From CBDCUE01 sp965222515 (GTDB lineage Bacteria > Pseudomonadota > Alphaproteobacteria > Rickettsiales > JABIRX01), in the NCBI GenBank assembly GCA_965222515.1, contig CBDCUE010000004.1, positions 1 to 59,668 on the forward strand: a stretch of 59,668 bases of DNA. The letters are read 5' to 3'. Below the pieces are notes generated by a model. It made no database searches. It had not been told where the DNA came from and saw only the letters and a program-made list of their open reading frames with translations. Positions 17,183-25,430 of this stretch are shown here, one piece after another. Position 1 is the first letter of the stretch. The number at the start of each line of letters is the position of its first letter. Position numbers and translations under genes: made by a program.

Positions 17183-17881
17183 TTAATTTATAATTTTGCA
17201 AGAATCTTTAATAAGTTCTAACATAGAATGTAAATTAGGTTCTTTTGCTATAAAAATCCTATTATCTGCTATTTCTTCTGTAAAATAATCAGCTATTTTT
17301 GAGCTTAAACAATAGAAATTATAACTACTTAAAAAACTCTTATTATTCTTAAAAATCTTTAAAAAATTCTTACTGCTATAGCTAGAAAAAAACAAAATAT
17401 CTGTAATTTTCTCTTTTTCTAAAAAATCTATAAATACATCGTTATTTGGAAGCTTATAATTTGCTTGGTAACAAATTATTTCTTCTAAATAAATAAATTT
17501 TTCTTTTAATTCTTCCGTTATATCTCTTCCCCTTAAATATAAATATTTTTTACTCTTATCCAAAGAATTTATTAAATCTGTTATATTAGAGAAATATTTT
17601 TTATATAAAATATTATTTTTTGTGCAGTAATCTACTAAACTTTCTCCTATTAAATAAAGATTTTTATCAAAGAAATTTTTCTGCCAAAAAGAAATATCTT
17701 TTGAAAAAAAAACATTTTGACTAGTGATTATAATATTTTTTATATCGTCATTAAAATTATAATCTAAAAAATCTATTTTAAATAAAGGGTAAATACTGGA
17801 TTTCTGTCCTAAGATTTTTAGCTCTTTTTGAACTTTTGAGGAACTTTTTAAATCACGACAAAGTAAAAAATTTCTTGGCAC
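17183..17881 (-). CDS. hemD: Uroporphyrinogen-III synthase (divergent HemD)
   Basis: 232 residues with the two-lobed alpha/beta pattern of HemD. Recognisable pieces are IIITSQNV, the hinge region YLRGRDI followed by a CYQANYKLP linker, FFSSYSSKNF (the family's FTSxxxVxxF) and a late SSKIADYF. It would close hydroxymethylbilane to uroporphyrinogen III for heme, consistent with ctaB in the window. HemD proteins are poorly conserved, so the call rests on fold-level motifs. The start is GTG, overlapping the last base of the upstream gene's stop. Confidence 0.7.
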   Translation of the reverse strand: MPRNFLLCRDLKSSSKVQKELKILGQKSSIYPLFKIDFLDYNFNDDIKNIIITSQNVFFSKDISFWQKNFFDKNLYLIGESLVDYCTKNNILYKKYFSNITDLINSLDKSKKYLYLRGRDITEELKEKFIYLEEIICYQANYKLPNNDVFIDFLEKEKITDILFFSSYSSKNFLKIFKNNKSFLSSYNFYCLSSKIADYFTEEIADNRIFIAKEPNLHSMLELIKDSCKIIN

Positions 17882-18462
17882 TAGAAACTTAAAATAACTC
17901 CAAATTTGATTATATTAGCATCACTATTACTATCTTCTATTTTTACTATATTATAAGATGCTATTAATCCCAATTGCTTATTATAATTATATACAACTCC
18001 TAGACCATATTCTGTAAAGTCAAATTCTTCTTTTATATTACTGTTGCCAGTATCTGAAATCGTAGTGTGTTCTATTTCTACTCCCGCTGATTTACCAAAA
18101 TTTACAAAAACATCAAAATAATCAAAAGCATTATAAGTTGCTTCTATTTTATAGGATAAATATGGTTTTATTTCTGTTTCTGTTTTTAGATTATTATCAA
18201 GATTTGCACTATCTTTACCTAATACAGTATAAAGCAATTCTGGGGCAATAGATAGTTTTTTATGAACTGGAAACTTCCAACCAAATGAACCTGCTAATCC
18301 TAAAAAGTTATTATCATAAAATTTATCATCAACAATATATCTATCTTCAATATTAAAGTTTACATAATTCAACTTCACATAAGGTCCTCTTTTAGCAGAG
18401 AAAGCTAAACTAGAAACAGAAGATAAAATAATAGATAAAAAAATTATTTGTATTTTTTGCAT
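17881..18462 (-). CDS. Small outer-membrane beta-barrel protein
   Basis: 193 residues from the ATG at 18462: a clear signal peptide (IIFLSIILSSVSSLAFSA), then alternating aromatic/polar beta strands and a C-terminal Phe preceded by a hydrophobic strand (IKFGVILSF), as needed for Bam-dependent insertion. It fits an eight-stranded OmpW/OmpX- or opacity-type porin-like barrel. No function can be read from sequence. It is co-oriented and overlapping with hemD, which is probably chance compaction. Confidence 0.75.
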   Translation of the reverse strand: MQKIQIIFLSIILSSVSSLAFSAKRGPYVKLNYVNFNIEDRYIVDDKFYDNNFLGLAGSFGWKFPVHKKLSIAPELLYTVLGKDSANLDNNLKTETEIKPYLSYKIEATYNAFDYFDVFVNFGKSAGVEIEHTTISDTGNSNIKEEFDFTEYGLGVVYNYNKQLGLIASYNIVKIEDSNSDANIIKFGVILSF

Positions 18463-18545
18463 AATTAGATTTTTATAATTAATATTCAATCTTTCTATAA
18501 TTAAAAGATATTAAATAATATTACAAGCTAATTATAGATATTTTT

Positions 18546-20864
18546 TTAGAATTTTTTTGTAAATTTTAAATGTAGCTCAAAATCATCAGGTTTTTTAGCC
18601 GAGAAATCTTCTTTATAAGAATATTTTTTGTAAACACTATTAAATTTCAAACTGGATTTTTTAGATATTTGCTTATTCCAAACAAATTCAAAATCATTGT
18701 GATCAAAAGAAGCAAAATCTACTGTTGCTGTTTTGGTAATAATATTATTATTCTCATCAATTCCAACTGGCACTGTAATATCTAAACTTCCTTGATTAAT
18801 TGTCCAAGGCTTAGAATAAACAAAAGCAAATTTATTATCTTTATTATAATCATAAGTAGCAGCTAAAGTATAGGTGCTTGTTTTAAATTTTTTATCTCCA
18901 CTAATTAATTCACTTTTATAATTAGGCTTTATTTTACTAAGCTTTGCTGCAAATAAAAAGTTAAATTTTTTATTTAATTTAGTTGATAAATTAACTTCTA
19001 AAGCATTATTTCTAGAACTTTCTGCTAAATCAAAAGCCCCTTCTCCAGCAATTCCTGCAAAGGAATCATCCTCTTTATATAAACTAACTGTTGAGCTTAT
19101 ATTCAAATAATTAAAATCAACATCTAAGCTTGTAGAAAAACCATTTAATTTTGCTTTACTATAAGTAGAGACTGCATGGACAAAATTATTGTGTAATTTA
19201 AAATTGTCCGAAAAATCATATTTATGTTCAAAATTATAAAAATCAAAACTACCATTCTGTTCATAAAAATTATTTCTATTTTGCACAGTCTTTGTTTCTA
19301 TCCCATCAAAAAAATTAGAATTCTCTGTTTTTGGCAGATAACTTGATTTACTAAAATTAAAATGATTATTACTATTCTTATTAGTAAATTCATAACTAAC
19401 ATTCCCTAGTAAAAATTGCTTTTTGCTTTTCTTTTCAGGAGAATAAAAGTGGCTCAATCTCTCATTATCAGATTCTTCATATGTAGAAAACTGCAAATTC
19501 AAACTTGCAAAATTGATAGAAGTGCTAGATGATTGTGCTTGAGCATCAAAATTATTACTAAAATCACTGTGATTACTGACAACAGTAATGCTATCTCCTA
19601 AATTAGCCTGATAATCTCTACCATATTTATCAAAAAAAACTGCTTGAGATAATATATTATCTAAGCCAGCACTATTGGCTAATGCTTGTAAATTATTAGG
19701 CACTATAAGGATACTACTATCCAAATCATAGCTAGTAGTAGAAGATATTCCTAGACTTTTATCACCTTGAGCTTGCACCGCTTCATAAATATTAAGCAAT
19801 CCTGCTCCATAAATTTCATCATGCCCTTCTGCTCCTAAATCAGTAGCCGTATCTATTAGAATATCAGCAATTTGTTCAGCATCTAAATTATTCCAAGCAG
19901 ACTTTAAAATAGCAGCTGCCCCTGACACTAAAGGTGCTGCAAATGAAGTTCCTTGAGCATATTTAAAATCATTACCAGGTTTTAAAACAGCCATCATTCT
20001 TCCTCCTTTATCAAACCCTTCTCCATAATCTCCTCCCGCTGCAACTAAACATCTTTTTATTTTTCCACATCTATCACTATAACTTGCTATATTATTATAA
20101 TGATCAACAGACCCTATGGTTAGAACTTGATTGTTAAATGTCTGATAATTATCTATATTTCTAACTGTGTAGGATGGATTAGAACTTGCAGAATTACCGC
20201 TAGCAAAAATAACCAATCTTTTTTTGTCATTTTTTACTAGATCTTCGATATATTGATCTGCATTACCACCTCCCCAACTATTATTAACAATACTTGCTCC
20301 TGTGTCAATAACTGCTTGAGCAAGGTTATTTTTACTTACTCCATATTGCACTGTATTACCTTTACCATCACCCAAACCTTTCATCGCAACAGAAGCAATT
20401 TTGGCATTAAAAGCAATACCATGAACATATTTATTACCTCGTTTAGCAGCTATCACTCCTGCTACAGCGGTTCCATGACCTATAACATCATCTCTATTAC
20501 TATCTTGATGACTTTTTTCGCTTATTTGTCCTTCTAATTCAAAATGACCTACATCAACCCCTGAATCTACCACCGCTACAGTTATCTCATCTCCTGCAAT
20601 TGGTTTGCCTATTGATTCTAAATATTCATAAGCACCACCTGCACCTACCTGCCCCAAAGAATTAGTTATATTTTTATTAAGTAAATTAGGGTTATATTCA
20701 TTATCTTCATCATATTTATTATGAGAATAAGGATTTTTTGCAAGTTTTTTATTCAAGGAAACACTAGAGGTAGTTACAGGTCTTACCTCATTATTCTTAT
20801 TACCTCCGCAAGAAGTTAAACACAACATAACTAAAAGAGATTTTTTTAATATTATTTTTCTCAT
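18546..20864 (-). CDS. Subtilisin-like autotransporter serine protease with lipobox
   Basis: 772 residues from the ATG at 20864. The N-terminus is a lipoprotein signal (LLVMLCLTSCGG, Cys in the lipobox). The S8 protease domain has catalytic Asp in VAVVDSGVDVGH, His in DVIGHGTAVAGVIAAK and Ser in GTSFAAPLVSGAAAIL. After about residue 400 comes VFFDKYGRDYQ, the linker typical of serine-protease autotransporters, and then ~350 residues of amphipathic beta strands ending in a terminal Phe, fitting a translocator barrel. It would place the protease at or outside the cell surface, like SphB1/NalP-type maturation proteases, which also carry lipoboxes. Substrate unknown; proteolytic release of other surface proteins is a family-based guess. 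Confidence 0.85.
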   Translation of the reverse strand: MRKIILKKSLLVMLCLTSCGGNKNNEVRPVTTSSVSLNKKLAKNPYSHNKYDEDNEYNPNLLNKNITNSLGQVGAGGAYEYLESIGKPIAGDEITVAVVDSGVDVGHFELEGQISEKSHQDSNRDDVIGHGTAVAGVIAAKRGNKYVHGIAFNAKIASVAMKGLGDGKGNTVQYGVSKNNLAQAVIDTGASIVNNSWGGGNADQYIEDLVKNDKKRLVIFASGNSASSNPSYTVRNIDNYQTFNNQVLTIGSVDHYNNIASYSDRCGKIKRCLVAAGGDYGEGFDKGGRMMAVLKPGNDFKYAQGTSFAAPLVSGAAAILKSAWNNLDAEQIADILIDTATDLGAEGHDEIYGAGLLNIYEAVQAQGDKSLGISSTTSYDLDSSILIVPNNLQALANSAGLDNILSQAVFFDKYGRDYQANLGDSITVVSNHSDFSNNFDAQAQSSSTSINFASLNLQFSTYEESDNERLSHFYSPEKKSKKQFLLGNVSYEFTNKNSNNHFNFSKSSYLPKTENSNFFDGIETKTVQNRNNFYEQNGSFDFYNFEHKYDFSDNFKLHNNFVHAVSTYSKAKLNGFSTSLDVDFNYLNISSTVSLYKEDDSFAGIAGEGAFDLAESSRNNALEVNLSTKLNKKFNFLFAAKLSKIKPNYKSELISGDKKFKTSTYTLAATYDYNKDNKFAFVYSKPWTINQGSLDITVPVGIDENNNIITKTATVDFASFDHNDFEFVWNKQISKKSSLKFNSVYKKYSYKEDFSAKKPDDFELHLKFTKKF

Positions 20865-20912
20865 AAGCAACCTTATTATATAATAGCAAGGATAACATAA
20901 TTTTTAGATTAT

Positions 20913-20937
20913 GTCAATTATAAAACTAAAATAGTAT
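20913..20937. repeat. Partial copy of the 1959-2119 hairpin repeat arm
   Basis: These 25 bases are identical to 2095-2119, the right arm of the MITE-like hairpin. The copy lies between the start of the protease gene and the end of gcvPB, with no second arm, so it is either a solo end or a decayed element. Confidence 0.8.
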
Positions 20938-20942
20938 TATTT

Positions 20943-22461
20943 TTACTGCTTCTCTAATTCTCTTACTCTTACTCTTACTTTTTCTAATTCTTGCCAAGTT
21001 AAAATTGGATTTCTTGCTGCCCCTGTTTCATCTGTTCTTTGGCATGGAGTAGAAATAGGGAATGATTTTAATTCTTCTATATCACCATTATCTATTTTTT
21101 TTGCTATATAAATCATTGTTTCAATAAATTTATCAATAGTATGTTTGCTCTCTGTCTCAGTTGGCTCAATAAGCATTGCTCCTTGCACTGTCAATGGAAA
21201 ATACATCGTCATTGGATGAAAACCATATTCAATTAATGCTTTTGCAATATCTAAAGTTGTTACCCCTTTCTCTTTTTGAAACTTATCGGTAAACAAACAT
21301 TCATGCATACAAAATCCTTCAAATGGTAGATGATAATAATCTTTTAATTTATGCATAATATAATTTGCACTTAAAACAGCATCATTAGATACTTTTTTAA
21401 AACCATTTTTACCATTAGCTTTCATATAGCATAATGCTCTTACCATCAATAAAAATTGACCATAAAAGCCTTTTACTTGTCCAATAGAATTTTCATTATT
21501 TTTTATCAATGTGAATTTATCTCCTTTTTTCTCAACATAAGGAACAGGCTGATATTTTGCTAATTCTTCACACATTGCAATAGGACCAACCCCTGGCCCT
21601 CCTCCACCATGAGGGGTAGAAAATGTTTTATGCAAATTAAAATGCATAACATCAACTCCAAAAGCTTCTGGTTTGATATTACCTACAATTGCATTGAAAT
21701 TTGCCCCATCACAATAAAAATATGCACCTACTGAATGGATTAAATCTGCTATTTTATTAATATCTGGTTCAAATTTTCCACAAGTATTTGGATTAGTTAG
21801 CATTATTCCAGCTATATCATTGCCATATTTTTCAATTAATTCCTCTAATTTAAGCAAATCACAACAGCCTCTCTTATCAGTAGGTAAATTTACTATTTGA
21901 TAACCACAAGCATAAGCTGTAGCAGGATTAGTTCCATGAGCAGAATCAGGAATAATTATATATTTTCTAGAGTTCCCCCTCTTTTTCTATATGAGCTTTT
22001 TTAATTAATCTTATACCTGTATATTCTCCGTGAGCTCCTGCTGCTGGATTTAATGACACTTTTGGTAAACCACTCAACTCTTTTAACCAATTTTGTAATT
22101 CATACATTAATTCCAATGCTCCTTGAACATCACCCTCATCTTGTAATGGATGAATATCTGCAAAACCCTCAAACCTAGCTACTTTTTCATTTATTCTAGG
22201 ATTATATTTCATAGTACAAGACCCTAATGGATAAAATCCTGCATCAATAGAATAATTCTTTTGTGATATTCTAGTAAAATGTCTTAAAACCTCTAACTCT
22301 CTATGATTAGGCAAATCAACATTTTTTCTTTCTTCTATCCCTATATTTAATACAAATTCTGGAAAATCTTCTAAATCTACACCATATGAATTTTTACCTG
22401 AATGAGAATTATCGCTCAAAAGCTCTGTTCTCAAATTTAATCCTTTACCTTCAAATTCCAT
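20943..22461 (-). pseudogene. gcvPB: Glycine dehydrogenase (decarboxylating) subunit 2, broken by a frameshift
   Basis: Two adjacent frames together give a complete P-protein subunit 2. The 5' frame (22461 to 21967) ends KKAHIEKEGEL then TAG. The 3' frame continues as RKYIIIPDSAHGTNPATAYA and runs to 20943, including the PLP-lysine segment NLHKTFSTPHGGGGPG. Removing one base from the run of five C (plus strand, 21975-21979) restores one frame through the conserved PDSAHGTNPA motif. Everything else looks intact, with no further stops. It may be a real recent frameshift, a slippage site, or a homopolymer sequencing error. With gcvPA it would form the glycine decarboxylase. The internal ATG at 21857 is not a plausible independent gene start, because it lies past essential sequence. 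Confidence 0.9.
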
Positions 22462-22467
22462 AAGTCC

Positions 22468-23739
22468 TTATATAATTTTAGTTAATGCTTCTCCATAAGA
22501 TACTATATCTTTATCACTATTTAATTCTGTTGTCGTTACTAATATTTTGTCATCAGATATTTTCACTCCTGCTAAGATATTTTCTGCCTTCATCTTTACT
22601 AAAAAATCATCTGATTTAATAGGTAATTGGATTACAAATTCATTAAAAAAATGTTTATTTAGAATTTTAATTTTGGAATGTTTAGAAATTTCTTTGCTAA
22701 GCAAAATAGCTTTATAATGATTTAATTTTGCTAATTTCTTAAAACCACTTCCACCAAGCAAAGCAAGATGAACTGTGAATGCTAGCATATTCAACCCTTG
22801 ATTAGAACAAATATTTGAAGTAGCTTTTGCTCTTCTTATATGTTGCTCTCTAGCATTTAAAGTAAGTACATAACATTCTTTTCTTTCTTTATCTTTGGTT
22901 ACACCACAAATTCTTCCTGGCATTTGCCTAACAAATTGCTTTTTACAAGCAAAATATCCTAAATGAGGACCTCCAAAAACCATTCCAACTCCAAGAGATT
23001 GACCTTCTCCTACAACAATATCAGCCTCTTTTGGTGCAGGCAACAAACCTAATGCCACTATTTCAGTATTAACTACAACTAATATAGCACCTACCTCATC
23101 ACATTTTTTTCTGTAATATGACAAATCTTTTGGCTCTCCATAATAATCAGGATAACTTACCACAACACAAGCCGTCTTGTTATCTATATCTGTTTCATCT
23201 GTAAAAATATTTTTATCTTCTAAATAAGTATTTACAACTCTTAAATAATCAGGATTTAATCTATTGGCAATAACTATTTTCTCTTTTTTCTTATTTAATC
23301 TCTTCGCCATTTGAATAGCTTCATTAGTAGCTGTTGCTCCATCATACATTGAAGCATTAGCTATATCCATACCAGTTAGTTCACAAATCATACTTTGAAA
23401 TTCAAATATAGCTACCAATGTTCCTTGAGATATTTCTGGTTGATATGAAGTGTAAGAAGTCAAAAATTCTCCTCTTGAGATCACTGCATCCACAACTGAA
23501 GGAACAAAATGCCTATAACAACCCGCACCTAAAAAAAATTTTGTTTCTCCTGCTGGTAGATTTTTACTTGATAATGTTTTAAAATAACTAACTAATTCTT
23601 GTTCATTAAGACCATCAGGCAAGTTATAGCTACTAAAGTCGTTTTTTGGGACATCTTGATAAAGATCTTTTACATTATCAACACCAATAGAAGAAAGCAT
23701 CTCCTTTCTGTCTCCTTCAGTCAAAGATAAATATCTCAT
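22468..23739 (-). CDS. gcvPA: Glycine dehydrogenase (decarboxylating) subunit 1
   Basis: 423 residues (family about 440-450). It has the N-terminal signature MRYLSLTEGDRKEML, the FLGAGCYRHFVPSVV and EFLTSYTSYQPEISQGTL motifs and GPHLGYFACK near the middle, all characteristic of the split P-protein subunit 1. It pairs with the downstream gcvPB product in the glycine cleavage system. The gap to gcvPB is six bases. Confidence 0.95.
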   Translation of the reverse strand: MRYLSLTEGDRKEMLSSIGVDNVKDLYQDVPKNDFSSYNLPDGLNEQELVSYFKTLSSKNLPAGETKFFLGAGCYRHFVPSVVDAVISRGEFLTSYTSYQPEISQGTLVAIFEFQSMICELTGMDIANASMYDGATATNEAIQMAKRLNKKKEKIVIANRLNPDYLRVVNTYLEDKNIFTDETDIDNKTACVVVSYPDYYGEPKDLSYYRKKCDEVGAILVVVNTEIVALGLLPAPKEADIVVGEGQSLGVGMVFGGPHLGYFACKKQFVRQMPGRICGVTKDKERKECYVLTLNAREQHIRRAKATSNICSNQGLNMLAFTVHLALLGGSGFKKLAKLNHYKAILLSKEISKHSKIKILNKHFFNEFVIQLPIKSDDFLVKMKAENILAGVKISDDKILVTTTELNSDKDIVSYGEALTKII

Positions 23740-23750
23740 AAAAATATATA

Positions 23751-24146
23751 TTAAATTTCTTCTAAAAAATGACTATACCCATCAGAACTTAGCAATTCAT
23801 CCAGCTCATCTGGATCATTCATCTTAACTTTTATTATCCACCCCTCATCATAAGGAGAATCATTGATAAATTCTGGATGTATATCTAAATTATCATTAAG
23901 AGCGATTATTTTTCCAGAGATAGGGGCATAAAGTTCACTGGCAGATTTTGCAGATTCAAGAACTCCTATCTCATCTTCAAGCTCTATATCAGTTCCCACT
24001 GTTGGCAAATCAACATGCACAATGTCACCTAAAGCATTTTGAGCATAATCTGTAATTCCTATAATAACTGTGTCATCATCTTTCTCATCTCTTTTTATCC
24101 ACTCATGCTCTTTTGAATATCTAATATCTTCTAGAATTTTAGTCAT
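23751..24146 (-). CDS. gcvH: Glycine cleavage system H protein
   Basis: 131 residues with the lipoyl domain fold; the lipoylated lysine is K67 in GVLESAKSASELYAP. It shuttles the aminomethyl group from the P-protein to the T-protein. gcvPA follows 11 bases later, while 185 bases with palindromic repeats separate it from gcvT upstream. Confidence 0.96.
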   Translation of the reverse strand: MTKILEDIRYSKEHEWIKRDEKDDDTVIIGITDYAQNALGDIVHVDLPTVGTDIELEDEIGVLESAKSASELYAPISGKIIALNDNLDIHPEFINDSPYDEGWIIKVKMNDPDELDELLSSDGYSHFLEEI

Positions 24147-24196
24147 TTTTTTGTTTTTTAAGTTAATGTAATTTTTTATATAGCTAAAACGATTTT

Positions 24197-24216
24197 ATAC
24201 TATTTTGTTTTAGTAT
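24197..24216. repeat. Short palindrome (ATACTA...TAGTAT)
   Basis: ATACTATTTTGTTTTAGTAT is an inverted repeat with 6-base arms. Similar TACTAAAAC-containing palindromes occur at 38153-38178 and 47650-47682. It lies just before the longer repeat in the gcvT-gcvH gap. Confidence 0.5.
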
Positions 24217-24223
24217 AGGAACT

Positions 24224-24282
24224 ATACTAATCTAATTTCAAAATGTTGATTTTATCTGCAGATTTTGAAATCAGGTTAGTAT
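24224..24282. repeat. 59-bp palindromic repeat between gcvT and gcvH
   Basis: The arms are 21 bases each with two mismatches (ATACTAATCTAATTTCAAAAT and its imperfect complement) around a core containing CTGCAG. The same arm and core recur, rearranged, at 2121-2206. If transcribed it would form a strong stem in the gcv message between gcvT and gcvH and might separate their expression; that effect is inference. Confidence 0.75.
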
Positions 24283-24331
24283 ATATAACTATATAATATT
24301 ATAAAGCAAATAAAAATTACAAATATATAAA

Positions 24332-25402
24332 TTACTTTTTTGTCTTTGCTTCTATGAAAGCTAATTTATGGACTTCTGCTTGTTTGAATTTATCTCTAAT
24401 TTTAACTAAAACTTTGGTGCCTGCTTTAGCATAATTAATATCCAGCTTAGCCATTCCTATAGAAAAAGATAGAGTAGAGGAATATCCAGCACTAGTAAAA
24501 ACTCCTATTTTTTCCTGTTTCTCATTATAAACTTCCATCCCTTCTCTTATTACTCCTTTATCTAATAATTTTATAGAAGTTCTTCTTTTTGTTGGTTCTG
24601 TAATAAAGTTAGCCTTACCTATAAAATCTTTGTCACTAGTTACTACCCATTTCATAGTAAGCTCACCAAGATTAGTATCCTCAGTTAAATCATTACCATA
24701 TAAAGGATAACCCATTTCCAACCTTAATCCATCTCTTGCTCCCAAACCTACTGGTTTCAGCTTTTCATCTTGCAGTAAATCTAACCATAATTTTTCAGCA
24801 TCATCATTAACAACACTAATTTCAAAGCCATCTTCTCCTGTATAACCAAGCCTTGATAAATAAACTTCTTGTCCATTATATTGAGCTTTTTGCAATGACA
24901 TATAAGATAGGTTTGCAACATCAGTAATTTTTTTAGATATTATTTCTTGAGCAAAAACACCTTGAATAGCTATCAAAGATCTATTTAGAACTTCTAAATA
25001 ACATTCAAAATTATTAATATTGCTGTTTAACCACTCAATATCAATATCCTTTCTTGAGGCATTTATAACTAAAAAAAATTCACTATCAGATATTTTGGTA
25101 GCAATTAAGTCATCAATAATTCCACAACTTCCATTAAGAAATACAGTGTATTTAGCCTTACCAGCCTCCATATTAGTAAAATCAGTAGGTGTTAAATAAG
25201 AAAGTAACTCATCAACCCTATCTCCAGTAAGAACAACTTGTCCCATATGAGAAACATCAAATAAACCGCAAGAATTTCTAACCCACTCCTGCTCTTTTAT
25301 CATACCTAAACTATAAAAAAGAGGCATCTCATATCCAGCAAAAGGAACTATTTTAGCTTCTTGATTTTTATGAGAATTATATAAAGCTGTCTTTAATAAC
25401 AT
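24332..25402 (-). CDS. gcvT: Glycine cleavage system aminomethyltransferase (T protein)
   Basis: 356 residues. VSHMGQVVLTGDRV near the N-terminus, AGKAKYTVFLN, RLGYTGEDGFEI and GLGARDGLRLEMGYPLYG are the conserved folate-binding T-protein blocks; the Asp of GARDGLRLE is in place. It transfers the methylene group to tetrahydrofolate. It begins 28 bases after the pnp stop on the same strand, so gcv transcription may partly depend on read-through from truB-rpsO-pnp. Confidence 0.95.
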   Translation of the reverse strand: MLLKTALYNSHKNQEAKIVPFAGYEMPLFYSLGMIKEQEWVRNSCGLFDVSHMGQVVLTGDRVDELLSYLTPTDFTNMEAGKAKYTVFLNGSCGIIDDLIATKISDSEFFLVINASRKDIDIEWLNSNINNFECYLEVLNRSLIAIQGVFAQEIISKKITDVANLSYMSLQKAQYNGQEVYLSRLGYTGEDGFEISVVNDDAEKLWLDLLQDEKLKPVGLGARDGLRLEMGYPLYGNDLTEDTNLGELTMKWVVTSDKDFIGKANFITEPTKRRTSIKLLDKGVIREGMEVYNEKQEKIGVFTSAGYSSTLSFSIGMAKLDINYAKAGTKVLVKIRDKFKQAEVHKLAFIEAKTKK

Positions 25403-25430
25403 TGCTTAACCTAATAAATTGCTAACTAAT

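Noticed and set aside
21858..21966. Gap between two glycine dehydrogenase frames read as an intergenic region between two genes
   Set aside because: The gap itself encodes the conserved PDSAHGTNPA segment in the downstream frame, so this is one frameshifted gene.
24147..24331. Glycine riboswitch before gcvH
   Set aside because: The gap is explained by two palindromic repeats; no conserved riboswitch core was seen.
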